The notes under the pieces were generated by a model. The model made no database searches. It was not told the DNA's origin and saw only the letters and a list, made by a program, of their open reading frames with translations. Of a stretch of DNA of 64,000 bases, positions 1-6,931 are shown piece after piece; position 1 is the stretch's first letter; each line of letters begins with the position of its first letter. The translations under genes and the position numbers were made by a program. This stretch comes from SHZI01 sp031395645 (GTDB lineage Bacteria; Pseudomonadota; Gammaproteobacteria; Steroidobacterales; GCA-2729495). The DNA is taken from contig JANNJM010000088.1 of assembly GCA_031395645.1 (NCBI GenBank), positions 8,663 to 72,662 of the forward strand. The letters run 5' to 3'.

Positions 1-163
1 GCCCGTTGCTCGCTGGCACATCCGGCAATGGCACACATGGCTGTTCTGTGGCGGGACATAAAGCGCGTACCGGATGGCGCCGCACTGGCAGCCCCCGGTC
101 GCGCTGGGCGAGCGGCTCCTGGTCATGGCAGTCTCCCTGTCAGTCTCGTTGGTGGCGCGTCTG
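1..163. other. No gene recognised at the left edge
   Basis: Short open frames here lack a recognisable product or a ribosome binding site. The stretch lies downstream of the tgt-mnmD fusion, which ends at 164 on the minus strand. No terminator-like hairpin with a T-run was seen. Confidence 0.4.
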
Positions 164-2173
164 TCAGGCACCGAACTGGGGATGCCCGGTCACAGCCTGA
201 CGCCACGTTTCATCGCTATCGGCAGCGCCCATTGGCGCCTGTGCGTCACTGCGTTGCCACTTGCTAAGCCATTCGGCGCCGAGCAGTTCGCGGCCATGAG
301 GCAGCGCTGACGCCAATGGCGACAAGGCAATGGTGGTTTCCCGTTTGGGGCCCGCGGCGCAACCCCTGGCCACGAAAAACCCGGCCGCCAGTAGTGCAGC
401 GCGCACGCTGGTTGAGTAGGTGTAGGTAAATACTTCGGTGGCTTTGTGCTGACACACCTGCGCGAGTTCCCGAAAGGCGTGCAGTGTCCACAACGCGCCG
501 TCTGTCTTGTAGGAAAATGGATCGAAGAACACGATGTCGGGCACCGGCGCATCGTGCTTGCGTTGCATGAAGTCTCCCGGCAGGAGCAGCCATTCGGCGC
601 TGCCGTTTGCACTGAGCCATCGCTGGCTGGTCAGCAACTCGTGAGGCGCGGCATGCCGCAGGTGCTTGAACCACCGGGTATGCCGCAGCGCCAGTTGCAG
701 CGAATCCAGATCATTCTCGAAGCTCACCAATTGAAGGCCACGCTGCAGCCGTTCCGCAGGTATGGACTCCAAGGCGTGAATCGTTGCCATGGCGTTGGCG
801 GCAGCGCCTAGGCCAACATCCCAGATCACGAGCGGCGCCACATCGGCGATCTGCAAGCGCTCCATGAGTCGCGATTGCTCCACGTAGAGTGAGCGCGCCT
901 CCTCCGCCGGATCATTGACAGAGTGCATCACTTCGCCTGAAACGGTATCTCGAATGCGCCCAATGTCGTCGCGCACCACTATTTCATAGCGCCCCTTTTT
1001 AAGACTTTCTGCCTTGCGGGTCGCTTGAGTGCGAAGGCGGGTCTTTGGGCCATAACTGTCGCGCGCATCGAGCAGGTCGCGCTGCGCGCCATAAAAAGCC
1101 AGCCAGGTTCCCGCCAGGATGTGCTGGCGCATGGTGCGCATCAGTTGCATGTAGAAGTGCAGGTTGTGCAAGCCGACGAGCTGGGTGGCCTGCGAGTCGT
1201 GCGTTGCGCGCAGGTGACACAGATAAGCAATGGAGTAGGTCTTGCAGGTGTGGCAGCTGCAGCTGGGGTCCAGTGCCTCTTCCTTGCCGAGATACGCCGC
1301 GCGACGCAGATCGCGTCGACCCTGGCTCGTAAACGCCACGCCCTGCGCGGCCAGCGCAGTGGGCAGTATGCAGTCGAACATGTCCACGCCACGGTGTACG
1401 GCTTCAAGCAGATCACGCGTAGTGCCGACGCCCATCAGATAGCGGGGCTGATCCACCGGCAGACAGTCAGTCACGGTGGCCGTGCAGTCTTCGCGTTCGG
1501 CCACACTCTCACCCACGGCCAGGCCACCAATGGCAAAGCCATCGAATGGAAGTTGGGTAATGGCGCGGGCGCTTTCGATGCGCAGATCGGTATAGCAAGC
1601 GCCCTGCACGATGCCGAACAGAGCCTGCGGTGAATCACCGCGCGCCTCCAGGCTGCGTTGTGCCCAGCGGTGCGTCAGTTCCATGGCGTGGCGTGCGGTC
1701 GCGCGATCCACGGTGGATGGCACGCACTGATCCAGCACCATCATGATGTCCGAGCCGATCGACTTCTGCATGGCGATGCTGCGCTCGGGGCTCAGGCAGA
1801 TCGTGCTGTTGTCAACATAACTTTTGAACTCCGCGCCGTCCTCGCCCATGTTGCGGCTGTTCGGCAGCGAGAAGATCTGAAAGCCGCCCGAGTCGGTGAG
1901 CACGGAGCGCGGCCAGTTCATGAAAGCATGAATGCCGCCGAGCCTTTCAAACAACTCCGGACCGGGGCGTAGCAACAGATGATAGGTATTGGCGAGCAGC
2001 ACCTGGGCGCCACTCTCGAGAATGTCTTCGCGACGCTGGCCACGCACCGAGGCGTGCGTACCTACCGGCATGAAGGTGGGCGTAAGCACCTCGTTATGCC
2101 GGGTGCGAAACCGGGCCGCACGGGCGCGGGATCCCGCAACAGTCGCTTCGAGTTGAAAATTCAGGCGGGTCAC
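164..2173 (-). CDS. Divergent tRNA-guanine transglycosylase fused to an MnmD-like (DUF752) methyltransferase
   Basis: Two enzymes in one 669-residue chain. Residues about 1-370 are a queuine/archaeosine-type tRNA-ribosyltransferase: FMPVGT, the LTDSGGFQIFSL active-site strand, GIVQGA, YLMGVG, the DMFDC nucleophile strand, and zinc ligands in CSCHTC plus a His in LHNLHFY. The usual PTRNARNG motif after DMFDC, which contacts the anticodon in canonical Tgt, reads PTALAAQG, so this is a divergent subfamily. Residues about 385-640 resemble the methyltransferase half of MnmC: SAM loop VGLGAAANA, FFDPFSYKTD, and a C-terminal AGPKRETTIA block like MnmC GFGRKRE. Canonical Tgt is about 375 residues. 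The start is GTG at 2173 with TAGGAT upstream. By family the two domains act on tRNA wobble bases; which tRNA this protein modifies is unknown. Confidence 0.85.
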   Translation of the reverse strand: MTRLNFQLEATVAGSRARAARFRTRHNEVLTPTFMPVGTHASVRGQRREDILESGAQVLLANTYHLLLRPGPELFERLGGIHAFMNWPRSVLTDSGGFQIFSLPNSRNMGEDGAEFKSYVDNSTICLSPERSIAMQKSIGSDIMMVLDQCVPSTVDRATARHAMELTHRWAQRSLEARGDSPQALFGIVQGACYTDLRIESARAITQLPFDGFAIGGLAVGESVAEREDCTATVTDCLPVDQPRYLMGVGTTRDLLEAVHRGVDMFDCILPTALAAQGVAFTSQGRRDLRRAAYLGKEEALDPSCSCHTCKTYSIAYLCHLRATHDSQATQLVGLHNLHFYMQLMRTMRQHILAGTWLAFYGAQRDLLDARDSYGPKTRLRTQATRKAESLKKGRYEIVVRDDIGRIRDTVSGEVMHSVNDPAEEARSLYVEQSRLMERLQIADVAPLVIWDVGLGAAANAMATIHALESIPAERLQRGLQLVSFENDLDSLQLALRHTRWFKHLRHAAPHELLTSQRWLSANGSAEWLLLPGDFMQRKHDAPVPDIVFFDPFSYKTDGALWTLHAFRELAQVCQHKATEVFTYTYSTSVRAALLAAGFFVARGCAAGPKRETTIALSPLASALPHGRELLGAEWLSKWQRSDAQAPMGAADSDETWRQAVTGHPQFGA

Positions 2174-2185
2174 GTGCGCTGCATC

Positions 2186-2400
2186 CTAGCTGATCAGCAC
2201 CAGTTTCGGCTCAATCTCTGCGATCGAGCGAAACTCACGATCCTCATGCAGCAGCGGTTGACCGGCTTCGATCGCGCAGCAGGCGATCAGGCAATCGTTG
2301 CCGCTCCGGAGTGTAAAGCCAGCCCAGCGGCATCGTGCGTACAGGAGGGCGGCGTTGCGCGCCAGCTGCCTGGGGTCGGCGCGCAGGCCGCCGGCGCACG
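2186..2400 (-). pseudogene. Truncated VapC-type PIN-domain toxin (C-terminal part only)
   Basis: The frame ending at 2186 encodes the back half of a VapC ribonuclease: a segment with NDCLIACCAIE, then LLHEDREF and a short tail ending KLVLIS. This matches the VapC pattern of a late acidic helix followed by a D..F strand. Full VapC proteins are about 130 residues, and the first half with the initial catalytic Asp is missing. The remaining frame is opened only by a GTG inside vapB. The vapB frame overlaps it directly, so the two appear joined by a deletion. Probably inactive as a toxin. Confidence 0.65.
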
Positions 2401-2642
2401 GATTTGCCGGCACGATACGCGGTGGCCACTTCAGCTACCTGCGCCGCCAGCTCGGCCCCCGCCTTCGGATCGTAATCGGCATCTATCGTGCCGATTCCAC
2501 CCAACTTCAGAAGTGCGTCGTAGTCCGGCTTGCTGACGTATTCGCGCAAGGCGATGTCGATCGTCTCGCGCATGGTGGTCGAGCCTGCTTTCTTCATGGC
2601 GCGGGCAATCAGTTTGGGGTCAAGAACGATATTGGTGCGCAT
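2244..2642 (-). pseudogene. VapB-type antitoxin, intact N-terminus but runaway C-terminus
   Basis: The N-terminus (MRTNIVLDPKL, TTMRETIDIALREYV) is a typical ribbon-helix-helix VapB antitoxin, a family of about 65-75 residues. After residue about 75 the frame runs on in an Arg/Pro-rich shadow of the PIN frame, so the normal stop is gone. With the neighbouring toxin remnant this looks like a vapBC pair that lost the end of vapB and the start of vapC in one deletion. A perfect 8-bp inverted repeat lies just upstream of the ATG, so the DNA-binding half and its operator may still be functional. Confidence 0.65.
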
Positions 2643-2645
2643 ATC

Positions 2646-2668
2646 TCATACACCTGGGATGTGTATGA
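2646..2668 (-). promoter_or_regulatory. Probable VapB operator (inverted repeat)
   Basis: TCATACAC at 2646-2653 and GTGTATGA at 2661-2668 form a perfect 8-bp dyad with a 7-bp spacer, beginning 3 bp upstream of the vapB start codon. VapB antitoxins autoregulate by binding such dyads; that this one is bound is inferred from position. Confidence 0.6.
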
Positions 2669-2804
2669 AAAAAATACCGCCAGTGGCGGCGGTTCACAAG
2701 AACTTGCGGATGATCAGGTGGAATGAACTGGGACAGGTGTATCTGCCCCTGCTCATCACCACCGCAATGCGACCCGGCGCGGTCAGGTCGGACAAGGGCG
2801 CCTG

Positions 2805-3548
2805 CTACAACGACGCCCGCGTGGAAGTGAGTGCACGGTAGCGCGGCCGCCGGATGCGCTCCGCCACGGCCGCGGCCCACAGGGCATAGGCTGGCGGTCC
2901 GGGATGAAAGCCGTCGCTGGCCATGGCCGCGGCCACATCCTGTTCCGGGGTGGCGGCCAGACTGAGGTACTCGCAGCCGGCTTCGCTGGCCGCAATACGG
3001 ACCAGCGTTTGATCCAGTTGCGTAGCAGCCGAGCCCAGATACCAGCGTAGCGGTTCAGGCAGGGCCGGAAAGCGGTGGACAGGAGGCAATCCCGACAAGA
3101 TGACCTGGCGGACGCCCGAACTTTCCCGCAACCCGGCGATCAACTCGCGCTGGTCAGCCGCAAACCGGGTCGGCGAGCGCCGCTGAATGGCATCATTCAC
3201 GCCCAGCGAAATTACGGCCACGTCCCATTCGCCTTCGAGCGGATGCTCCCGCAAGTGAGCGAGCAGGCCACGCGTGGTGTAGCCGGAACACGCGATCAGC
3301 CGCCAGGTAACCTGCCGGTCATTTTCCAGCCGGGCGACCAGCTGGCCACTGAGCGCCTCAGCCTGGGTGACGGCGCCCACGCCAGCCGCCGCAGAGTCGC
3401 CCAGGATGAGCAGCCGAACCCGGGGACCTGCGCCGCTGGTGCCGTGGCGGGAACCGGAAGGTTCAGGCAGAACTGGAACGGTACGGCGTACGTAGAAGCC
3501 TTGGGCGGCTAGCAGGGGGGCAAGGGTGAGGGTGATCAATGGATGCAT
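2805..3548 (-). CDS. SGNH/GDSL-family hydrolase
   Basis: A 247-residue serine hydrolase of the SGNH superfamily. Block I is LILGDSAAAGVG (nucleophile Ser), the Gly block is around CSGYTTRG, block III is GVNDAI, and block V is DGFHPG, carrying the Asp and His of the triad. The first about 20 residues are hydrophobic and then Arg-rich, consistent with a membrane anchor or uncleaved signal. Relatives are esterases, lipases and lysophospholipases; the substrate cannot be read. It is the only intact recognisable enzyme in a stretch of decayed genes, and it ends 163 bp upstream of vapB on the same strand. Confidence 0.8.
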   Translation of the reverse strand: MHPLITLTLAPLLAAQGFYVRRTVPVLPEPSGSRHGTSGAGPRVRLLILGDSAAAGVGAVTQAEALSGQLVARLENDRQVTWRLIACSGYTTRGLLAHLREHPLEGEWDVAVISLGVNDAIQRRSPTRFAADQRELIAGLRESSGVRQVILSGLPPVHRFPALPEPLRWYLGSAATQLDQTLVRIAASEAGCEYLSLAATPEQDVAAAMASDGFHPGPPAYALWAAAVAERIRRPRYRALTSTRASL

Positions 3549-3610
3549 GTTTGACGACGCATAGTGTGACAGGCGTCCAGGGTTGACCCCAGTTCTGCCC
3601 AGACAGGCGC

Positions 3611-3775
3611 TCCAGTTCCGAGTACTTCACCACCACGCTCGACCAGTCCCTCGACTGGAAGCAGACAGAGGCGCTCCGTACCGAATGGGGTGGCGAGTTC
3701 TGCGATGCAGTGGGCGACCGGATCGACGTGATCTGCGACGGGGGTATACGCCGTGGGAGCCATGTGCTCCGCCGG
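3611..3775 (+). pseudogene. Fragment of an FMN-dependent 2-hydroxy-acid (L-lactate-type) dehydrogenase
   Basis: In frame from about 3611 the plus strand encodes YFTTTLDQSLDWKQTEALR and WGGEFCD, then directly AVGDRIDVICDGGIRRGSHV. These are two separate blocks of the LldD/glycolate-oxidase family: the SLDWK helix and the strand with the FMN-binding DGGIRRG loop. In complete enzymes about 50 residues, including the catalytic His and NHGG motif, lie between them and are deleted here in frame. No start codon, N-terminal half or C-terminal barrel strands are present. The frame then runs into unrelated sequence with only a short C-terminal-like VRVMGSCA. Confidence 0.6.
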
Positions 3776-3824
3776 TGTCGCACCGAGCCACTCGGCAAGG
3801 TGCGCGTAATGGGGTCGTGCGCGC

Positions 3825-4202
3825 CTAGGACGTGCTCCAGGGAAGGTCGGCATCGACACCGGTCAGCGCTTCCTGCGCGGAGCGCACCTTGCGGCGAGCC
3901 AGGAAGAGGTCCTGCCGGGCCAGCGCCGCCAGCCACGGGTCGTCCACGGCCGGATCCAGGTGCACCAGCGCCTCGCGCGCCGCCCGGAGTTCAGCGCTGG
4001 CCGCGGTCCAGGCAGCCTCCTTGACCGGATCGGGCAGCGCGTCCGCTCGAAGTTCCGGCGGCGCCTCGCGCGCCGCTGCAGCGGCCGGCAGCCGGTTCGC
4101 GCGGGGTGCGCTAGCGGACGGCCGACGGGTCGCCGGCCGATGCCAGGGCCGGGCCCAGGCGACCGCGGCGGTCCAGGGTTCCTTGCTGTGTGTCAGTTCC
4201 AT
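3825..4202 (-). CDS. Hypothetical Ala/Arg-rich protein
   Basis: A 125-residue frame with a strongly GC-rich third codon position. An ATG at 4202 is preceded by GAGGTG at Shine-Dalgarno distance. Composition is Ala/Arg/Pro-rich in the first half and helix-forming with regular charge in the second (AELRAAREALVHLDPAVD, FLARRKVRSAQEAL), suggesting a short helical bundle or coiled coil. No family was recognised. It lies between an enzyme fragment and a kinase remnant, so it may itself be a leftover; its coding character is the main support. Confidence 0.45.
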   Translation of the reverse strand: MELTHSKEPWTAAVAWARPWHRPATRRPSASAPRANRLPAAAAAREAPPELRADALPDPVKEAAWTAASAELRAAREALVHLDPAVDDPWLAALARQDLFLARRKVRSAQEALTGVDADLPWSTS

Positions 4203-4375
4203 CTCACACCTCGCTCAATGGGGATGCCTGGTTCTTTGCACGAGTCGTGCCAGGTGCGCGAGGCGCTGAACTTCAGTAAGGACGAGGCGCGGACCTCGAT
4301 GCTTGCACCAACCAGGAGCAATGGCGGGCGGCGGCAGACCCGATTTCGTGCGCGACAGGCGACCGGTGGCCGCCG

Positions 4376-4668
4376 TCGTCTAACGGATCCGCCTTCCTCG
4401 TGCCGGTTGCCTCGTCGTAGTCCAGGCCTGCGGCCAGGCGTTGCGCCAGGATCCCGAGGACAGTGGCCCGCGCGCCCGACTTGTCGTTGGAAGCGACCAC
4501 ATGCCAGGGTGCGGCGTTGGTCGACGTGCGGGCGAACATCTCCTCGAAGTCGTTGATCTCCCCAAAGGCACGCTTCCATTCGGCCGGCTTCGCCAATCCT
4601 TCGACCCGCTCGACCAGCACGCGACCGTACCAGGATCGATCGAATACGGAGATCTGCGTGTGCTCGGG
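4376..4668 (-). pseudogene. Remnant of a PPK2-family polyphosphate kinase
   Basis: The minus strand encodes ISVFDRSWYGRVLVERVEG, a following AEWKRAFGEINDFE, and then EMFARTSTNAAPWHVVASND. These are hallmark PPK2 segments: the Walker-B-like FDRSWYGR, the lid helix GEINDFE, and the late TST..APW..V..NDK block. In functional PPK2 about 60-70 residues separate the second and third blocks, and an N-terminal Walker A lies upstream. Both are missing, the former as an in-frame deletion. The frame opens in unrelated sequence near 4743 and has no start of its own, so it is almost certainly inactive. Confidence 0.7.
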
Positions 4669-4772
4669 ATCAGCATCGGAACTAACGCACCTTGTGGGTA
4701 CCGATGGGAATCCCCAGAAAATCACCGGATTCGCGACCTGCATCTACCCCGCCTCTGGGCCAGGATGCCGGC

Positions 4773-5378
4773 ATGCCGCCAGAGACCGCTTCCCGCCTGC
4801 GCCTCCAAGGCGAGATCCATCACGTCGCCCTGCGTGGTTACGCCGGTCGGCCGCTCTTCAGGACGCAGGCCGACCGCGAAGCCCTCGAGCGCATCACGGG
4901 CGAACTGCTGACGGAATTCGGCGCCCGGGCACACGCCTTCTGCTGGATGACGAACCATCTGCACCTTGTGATCGAGATACCGCCAGAGCAGATAGATGGC
5001 TTTCAGGGCGATCTGGTGGCCCGGTACTCCGTCCACCACAACGGTTGCCTGTCACCGGACGAACCGCTCTTCGAGCCGCCCGACCGGGCCTTCCGGGTGA
5101 ATGCAGACGCCTATCTCCTGCAGCTCATCCGGTATGTCCATCTGAATCCCGTGCGCGCCGGCCTCGTTAGGGAGGCGGCGCACTACCCGTGGTCCGGGCA
5201 TCGCACATATCTCGGTTTCGCCGGACCGCCGTGGCTATCCACGGACCTCGCGTTTCGCCTGCTCGGTGGGGACCTGCTGCGCGCCACGGCGGCCTATCGG
5301 GTGTTTGTCTCGCCTATCGCCACGCGTGTCGACCGGGAGACGCTTTCCAGCTCGCTATCCTATCCGGGGCGGTACTGA
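4773..5378 (+). CDS. REP-associated tyrosine transposase (RAYT, Y1 HUH family)
   Basis: A 201-residue single-strand endonuclease of the TnpA-REP type. The HUH motif is in MTNHLHLVIEI (His62, His64) and the candidate catalytic Tyr is Tyr121 in RYVHLNPVRAGLV, the two landmarks of the family. The ATG at 4773 begins the conserved N-terminus; the open frame extends upstream without similarity. RAYTs are domesticated relatives of IS200/IS605 transposases that nick at and spread REP palindromes rather than their own gene. REP-like palindromes near 45.65, 52.03 and 63.99 kb are plausible substrates. Downstream of the decayed genes it may have contributed to local rearrangement, but this is inference. 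Confidence 0.9.
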   Translation: MPPETASRLRLQGEIHHVALRGYAGRPLFRTQADREALERITGELLTEFGARAHAFCWMTNHLHLVIEIPPEQIDGFQGDLVARYSVHHNGCLSPDEPLFEPPDRAFRVNADAYLLQLIRYVHLNPVRAGLVREAAHYPWSGHRTYLGFAGPPWLSTDLAFRLLGGDLLRATAAYRVFVSPIATRVDRETLSSSLSYPGRY

Positions 5379-5404
5379 GGCCTGCTCTGCCGTAGTATTT
5401 CGCC

Positions 5405-5962
5405 ATGGTCAGCCGCCCAAGCGCATTTACCATCCGGCGCGCACTCTTGAGCGACGCGTTCACGGTGGCGGAACTCGCCCGCGATACGTTCGTGGAAACC
5501 TTCGGGCATCTGTACCGCCCCGAGGATCTGGCAGCATTCCAGGAAGAATCGCAATCGGTTGCGGCCTATTCACTGCTGCTGGCAGACCCGGGTGTCGCCC
5601 TCTGGGTCGCCGAAGACAATGATCACACGCCCGTCGGCTTTCTGACGGTCGGCAGCTGCAAACTTCCGGTGCCAAAGCGGGAAGCCATGGCCGGTGAAAT
5701 CCGGCAGTTGTATCTGCGCACTGCCGTCCAGCGGGATGGCCTCGGCACTCGGCTGCTCGTCACCGGGCTCGACTGGCTCGCAGCGCGTGGCCACTCACCG
5801 CTCTACGTCGGCGTCTGGTCAGGCAATCCCGGGGCGCAGCGCCTGTACGCGCGCTATGGCTTTGAGAAGATCGGCGAGTACGAGTTTCCGGTGGGCAAGC
5901 ACCTCGACCGGGAGTTCATCTTCAGGCAGGCCAAAACCCCACCACTCACAGGCCATGGCTGA
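5405..5962 (+). CDS. GNAT-family N-acetyltransferase
   Basis: A 185-residue single-domain acetyltransferase. It has the N-terminal IRRALLSDAFTVAELARDTF helix pair, a central beta-4 with IRQLYLRTAVQRDGLGTRLL in which QRDGLGTRL is the acetyl-CoA pyrophosphate loop, and the C-terminal GNPGAQRLYARYGFEKIGEY block. The family acetylates amines using acetyl-CoA in the cytosol; the layout resembles PaiA-type polyamine or small-molecule acetylases, but the substrate is not determined. The stop overlaps the start of the downstream hydrolase by 8 bp, indicating translational coupling. Confidence 0.85.
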   Translation: MVSRPSAFTIRRALLSDAFTVAELARDTFVETFGHLYRPEDLAAFQEESQSVAAYSLLLADPGVALWVAEDNDHTPVGFLTVGSCKLPVPKREAMAGEIRQLYLRTAVQRDGLGTRLLVTGLDWLAARGHSPLYVGVWSGNPGAQRLYARYGFEKIGEYEFPVGKHLDREFIFRQAKTPPLTGHG

Positions 5963-6839
5963 CTCACTTAAGGACTGGCACCGTCACGGAGCCTCGTTCA
6001 CGTACCGGGGGCACAAGATTTTCGTCCGCTCTGCAGGCGACAAGGCAGCGCCAGTGCTGTTGCTGATCCATGGCTTTCCCACCGCCTCGTGGGACTTCGC
6101 ACCACTCTGGACAAGCCTCGCGACCCGCTGGCGGGTGCTGACTCTCGACATGCTCGGGTTCGGGTTTTCGGCGAAGCCAAAGAACTACGCCTATTCCATC
6201 GCAGATCAGGCGGACCTGATGGAAGCCTTCCTGCGTGCCGAGTCGGTCATCGACTTCCACGTGCTCGCCCACGACTACGGCGACACGGTGGCGCAGGAGT
6301 TGCTGGCACGCGAATCTGTGCAGCCAAGACTGCGCAGCGCCTGCCTGCTGAATGGCGGAATCTTTCCGGAGGCGCACCACCCGCTGTTGATCCAGCGGCT
6401 ACTGTCATCCCCAGTGGGGCCGCTCGTCGCCCGGCTGTCGACCCGCGCTAGCTTTGCCCTCAGCATGCGACGAATATTTGCGCAGGAGCGGCCGCCAACT
6501 CAGGACGAGCTGGACGGCTTCTGGACGCTCGTCACCCGCGACAACGGCCGTGCGGTGCTGGCCGATGTGAGCCGCTACCGACTCGAGCGGTTGCGAATGC
6601 GCCCGCGGTGGATCGGCGCCCTGCAGGCCACCGCCGTGCCACTCCGGCTGATCGTCGGCACGGCAGATCCCATTGCGGGGTTGCCCATGGCGGAGCGGTA
6701 TCGGCAACTGGTACCACGACCCGATGTCATCGAAATGGCCGGCGTCGGCCACTATCCGCAGGTGGAAGCGCCGGAACGGGTACTAAAGGCCTACGCGGAG
6801 TTTCGTGGGATGTTGACGCCGGGCCCAGGTTTTACATAA
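5955..6839 (+). CDS. Alpha/beta hydrolase homologous to mammalian MEST/PEG1
   Basis: A 294-residue alpha/beta hydrolase. LLLIHGFPTASWDF is the oxyanion loop, the nucleophile elbow reads LAHDYGDTVAQELLAR with Asp107 as likely nucleophile, the acid is in GTADPI, and the catalytic His is in VGHYPQVEAPER. HDYGD.VAQELL followed by LNGGIFPEAHHPLL is the pattern of MEST (mesoderm-specific transcript), which is close to haloalkane dehalogenases and epoxide hydrolases. An Asp nucleophile favours that branch over esterases. ATG at 5955 overlaps the acetyltransferase stop. The last about 70 bp are duplicated at 10149-10217, and the present C-terminus (MLTPGPGFT) probably differs from the ancestral one. 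Confidence 0.85.
   Translation: MADSLKDWHRHGASFTYRGHKIFVRSAGDKAAPVLLLIHGFPTASWDFAPLWTSLATRWRVLTLDMLGFGFSAKPKNYAYSIADQADLMEAFLRAESVIDFHVLAHDYGDTVAQELLARESVQPRLRSACLLNGGIFPEAHHPLLIQRLLSSPVGPLVARLSTRASFALSMRRIFAQERPPTQDELDGFWTLVTRDNGRAVLADVSRYRLERLRMRPRWIGALQATAVPLRLIVGTADPIAGLPMAERYRQLVPRPDVIEMAGVGHYPQVEAPERVLKAYAEFRGMLTPGPGFT
6755..6823 (+). repeat. Left direct repeat (3' end of the MEST-like gene)
   Basis: Matches 10149-10217 over 69 bp with four mismatches; the first 40 bp are identical. It encodes the C-terminal tail of the hydrolase. Together with the right copy it brackets the 3.4-kb insert. Confidence 0.9.
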
Positions 6840-6931
6840 CGACTACCACTGCGCCGGGTGCCGGCGTAGGATCGGGTTTCGGCCGTCCTACTCTCCTCGC
6901 GCAATAACTCGAATCCGAAGGAGGGCGCGAA

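Noticed and set aside
3536..3859. 107-residue minus frame after the SGNH gene
   Set aside because: It is antisense to the dehydrogenase relic whose plus-strand reading shows clear family blocks.
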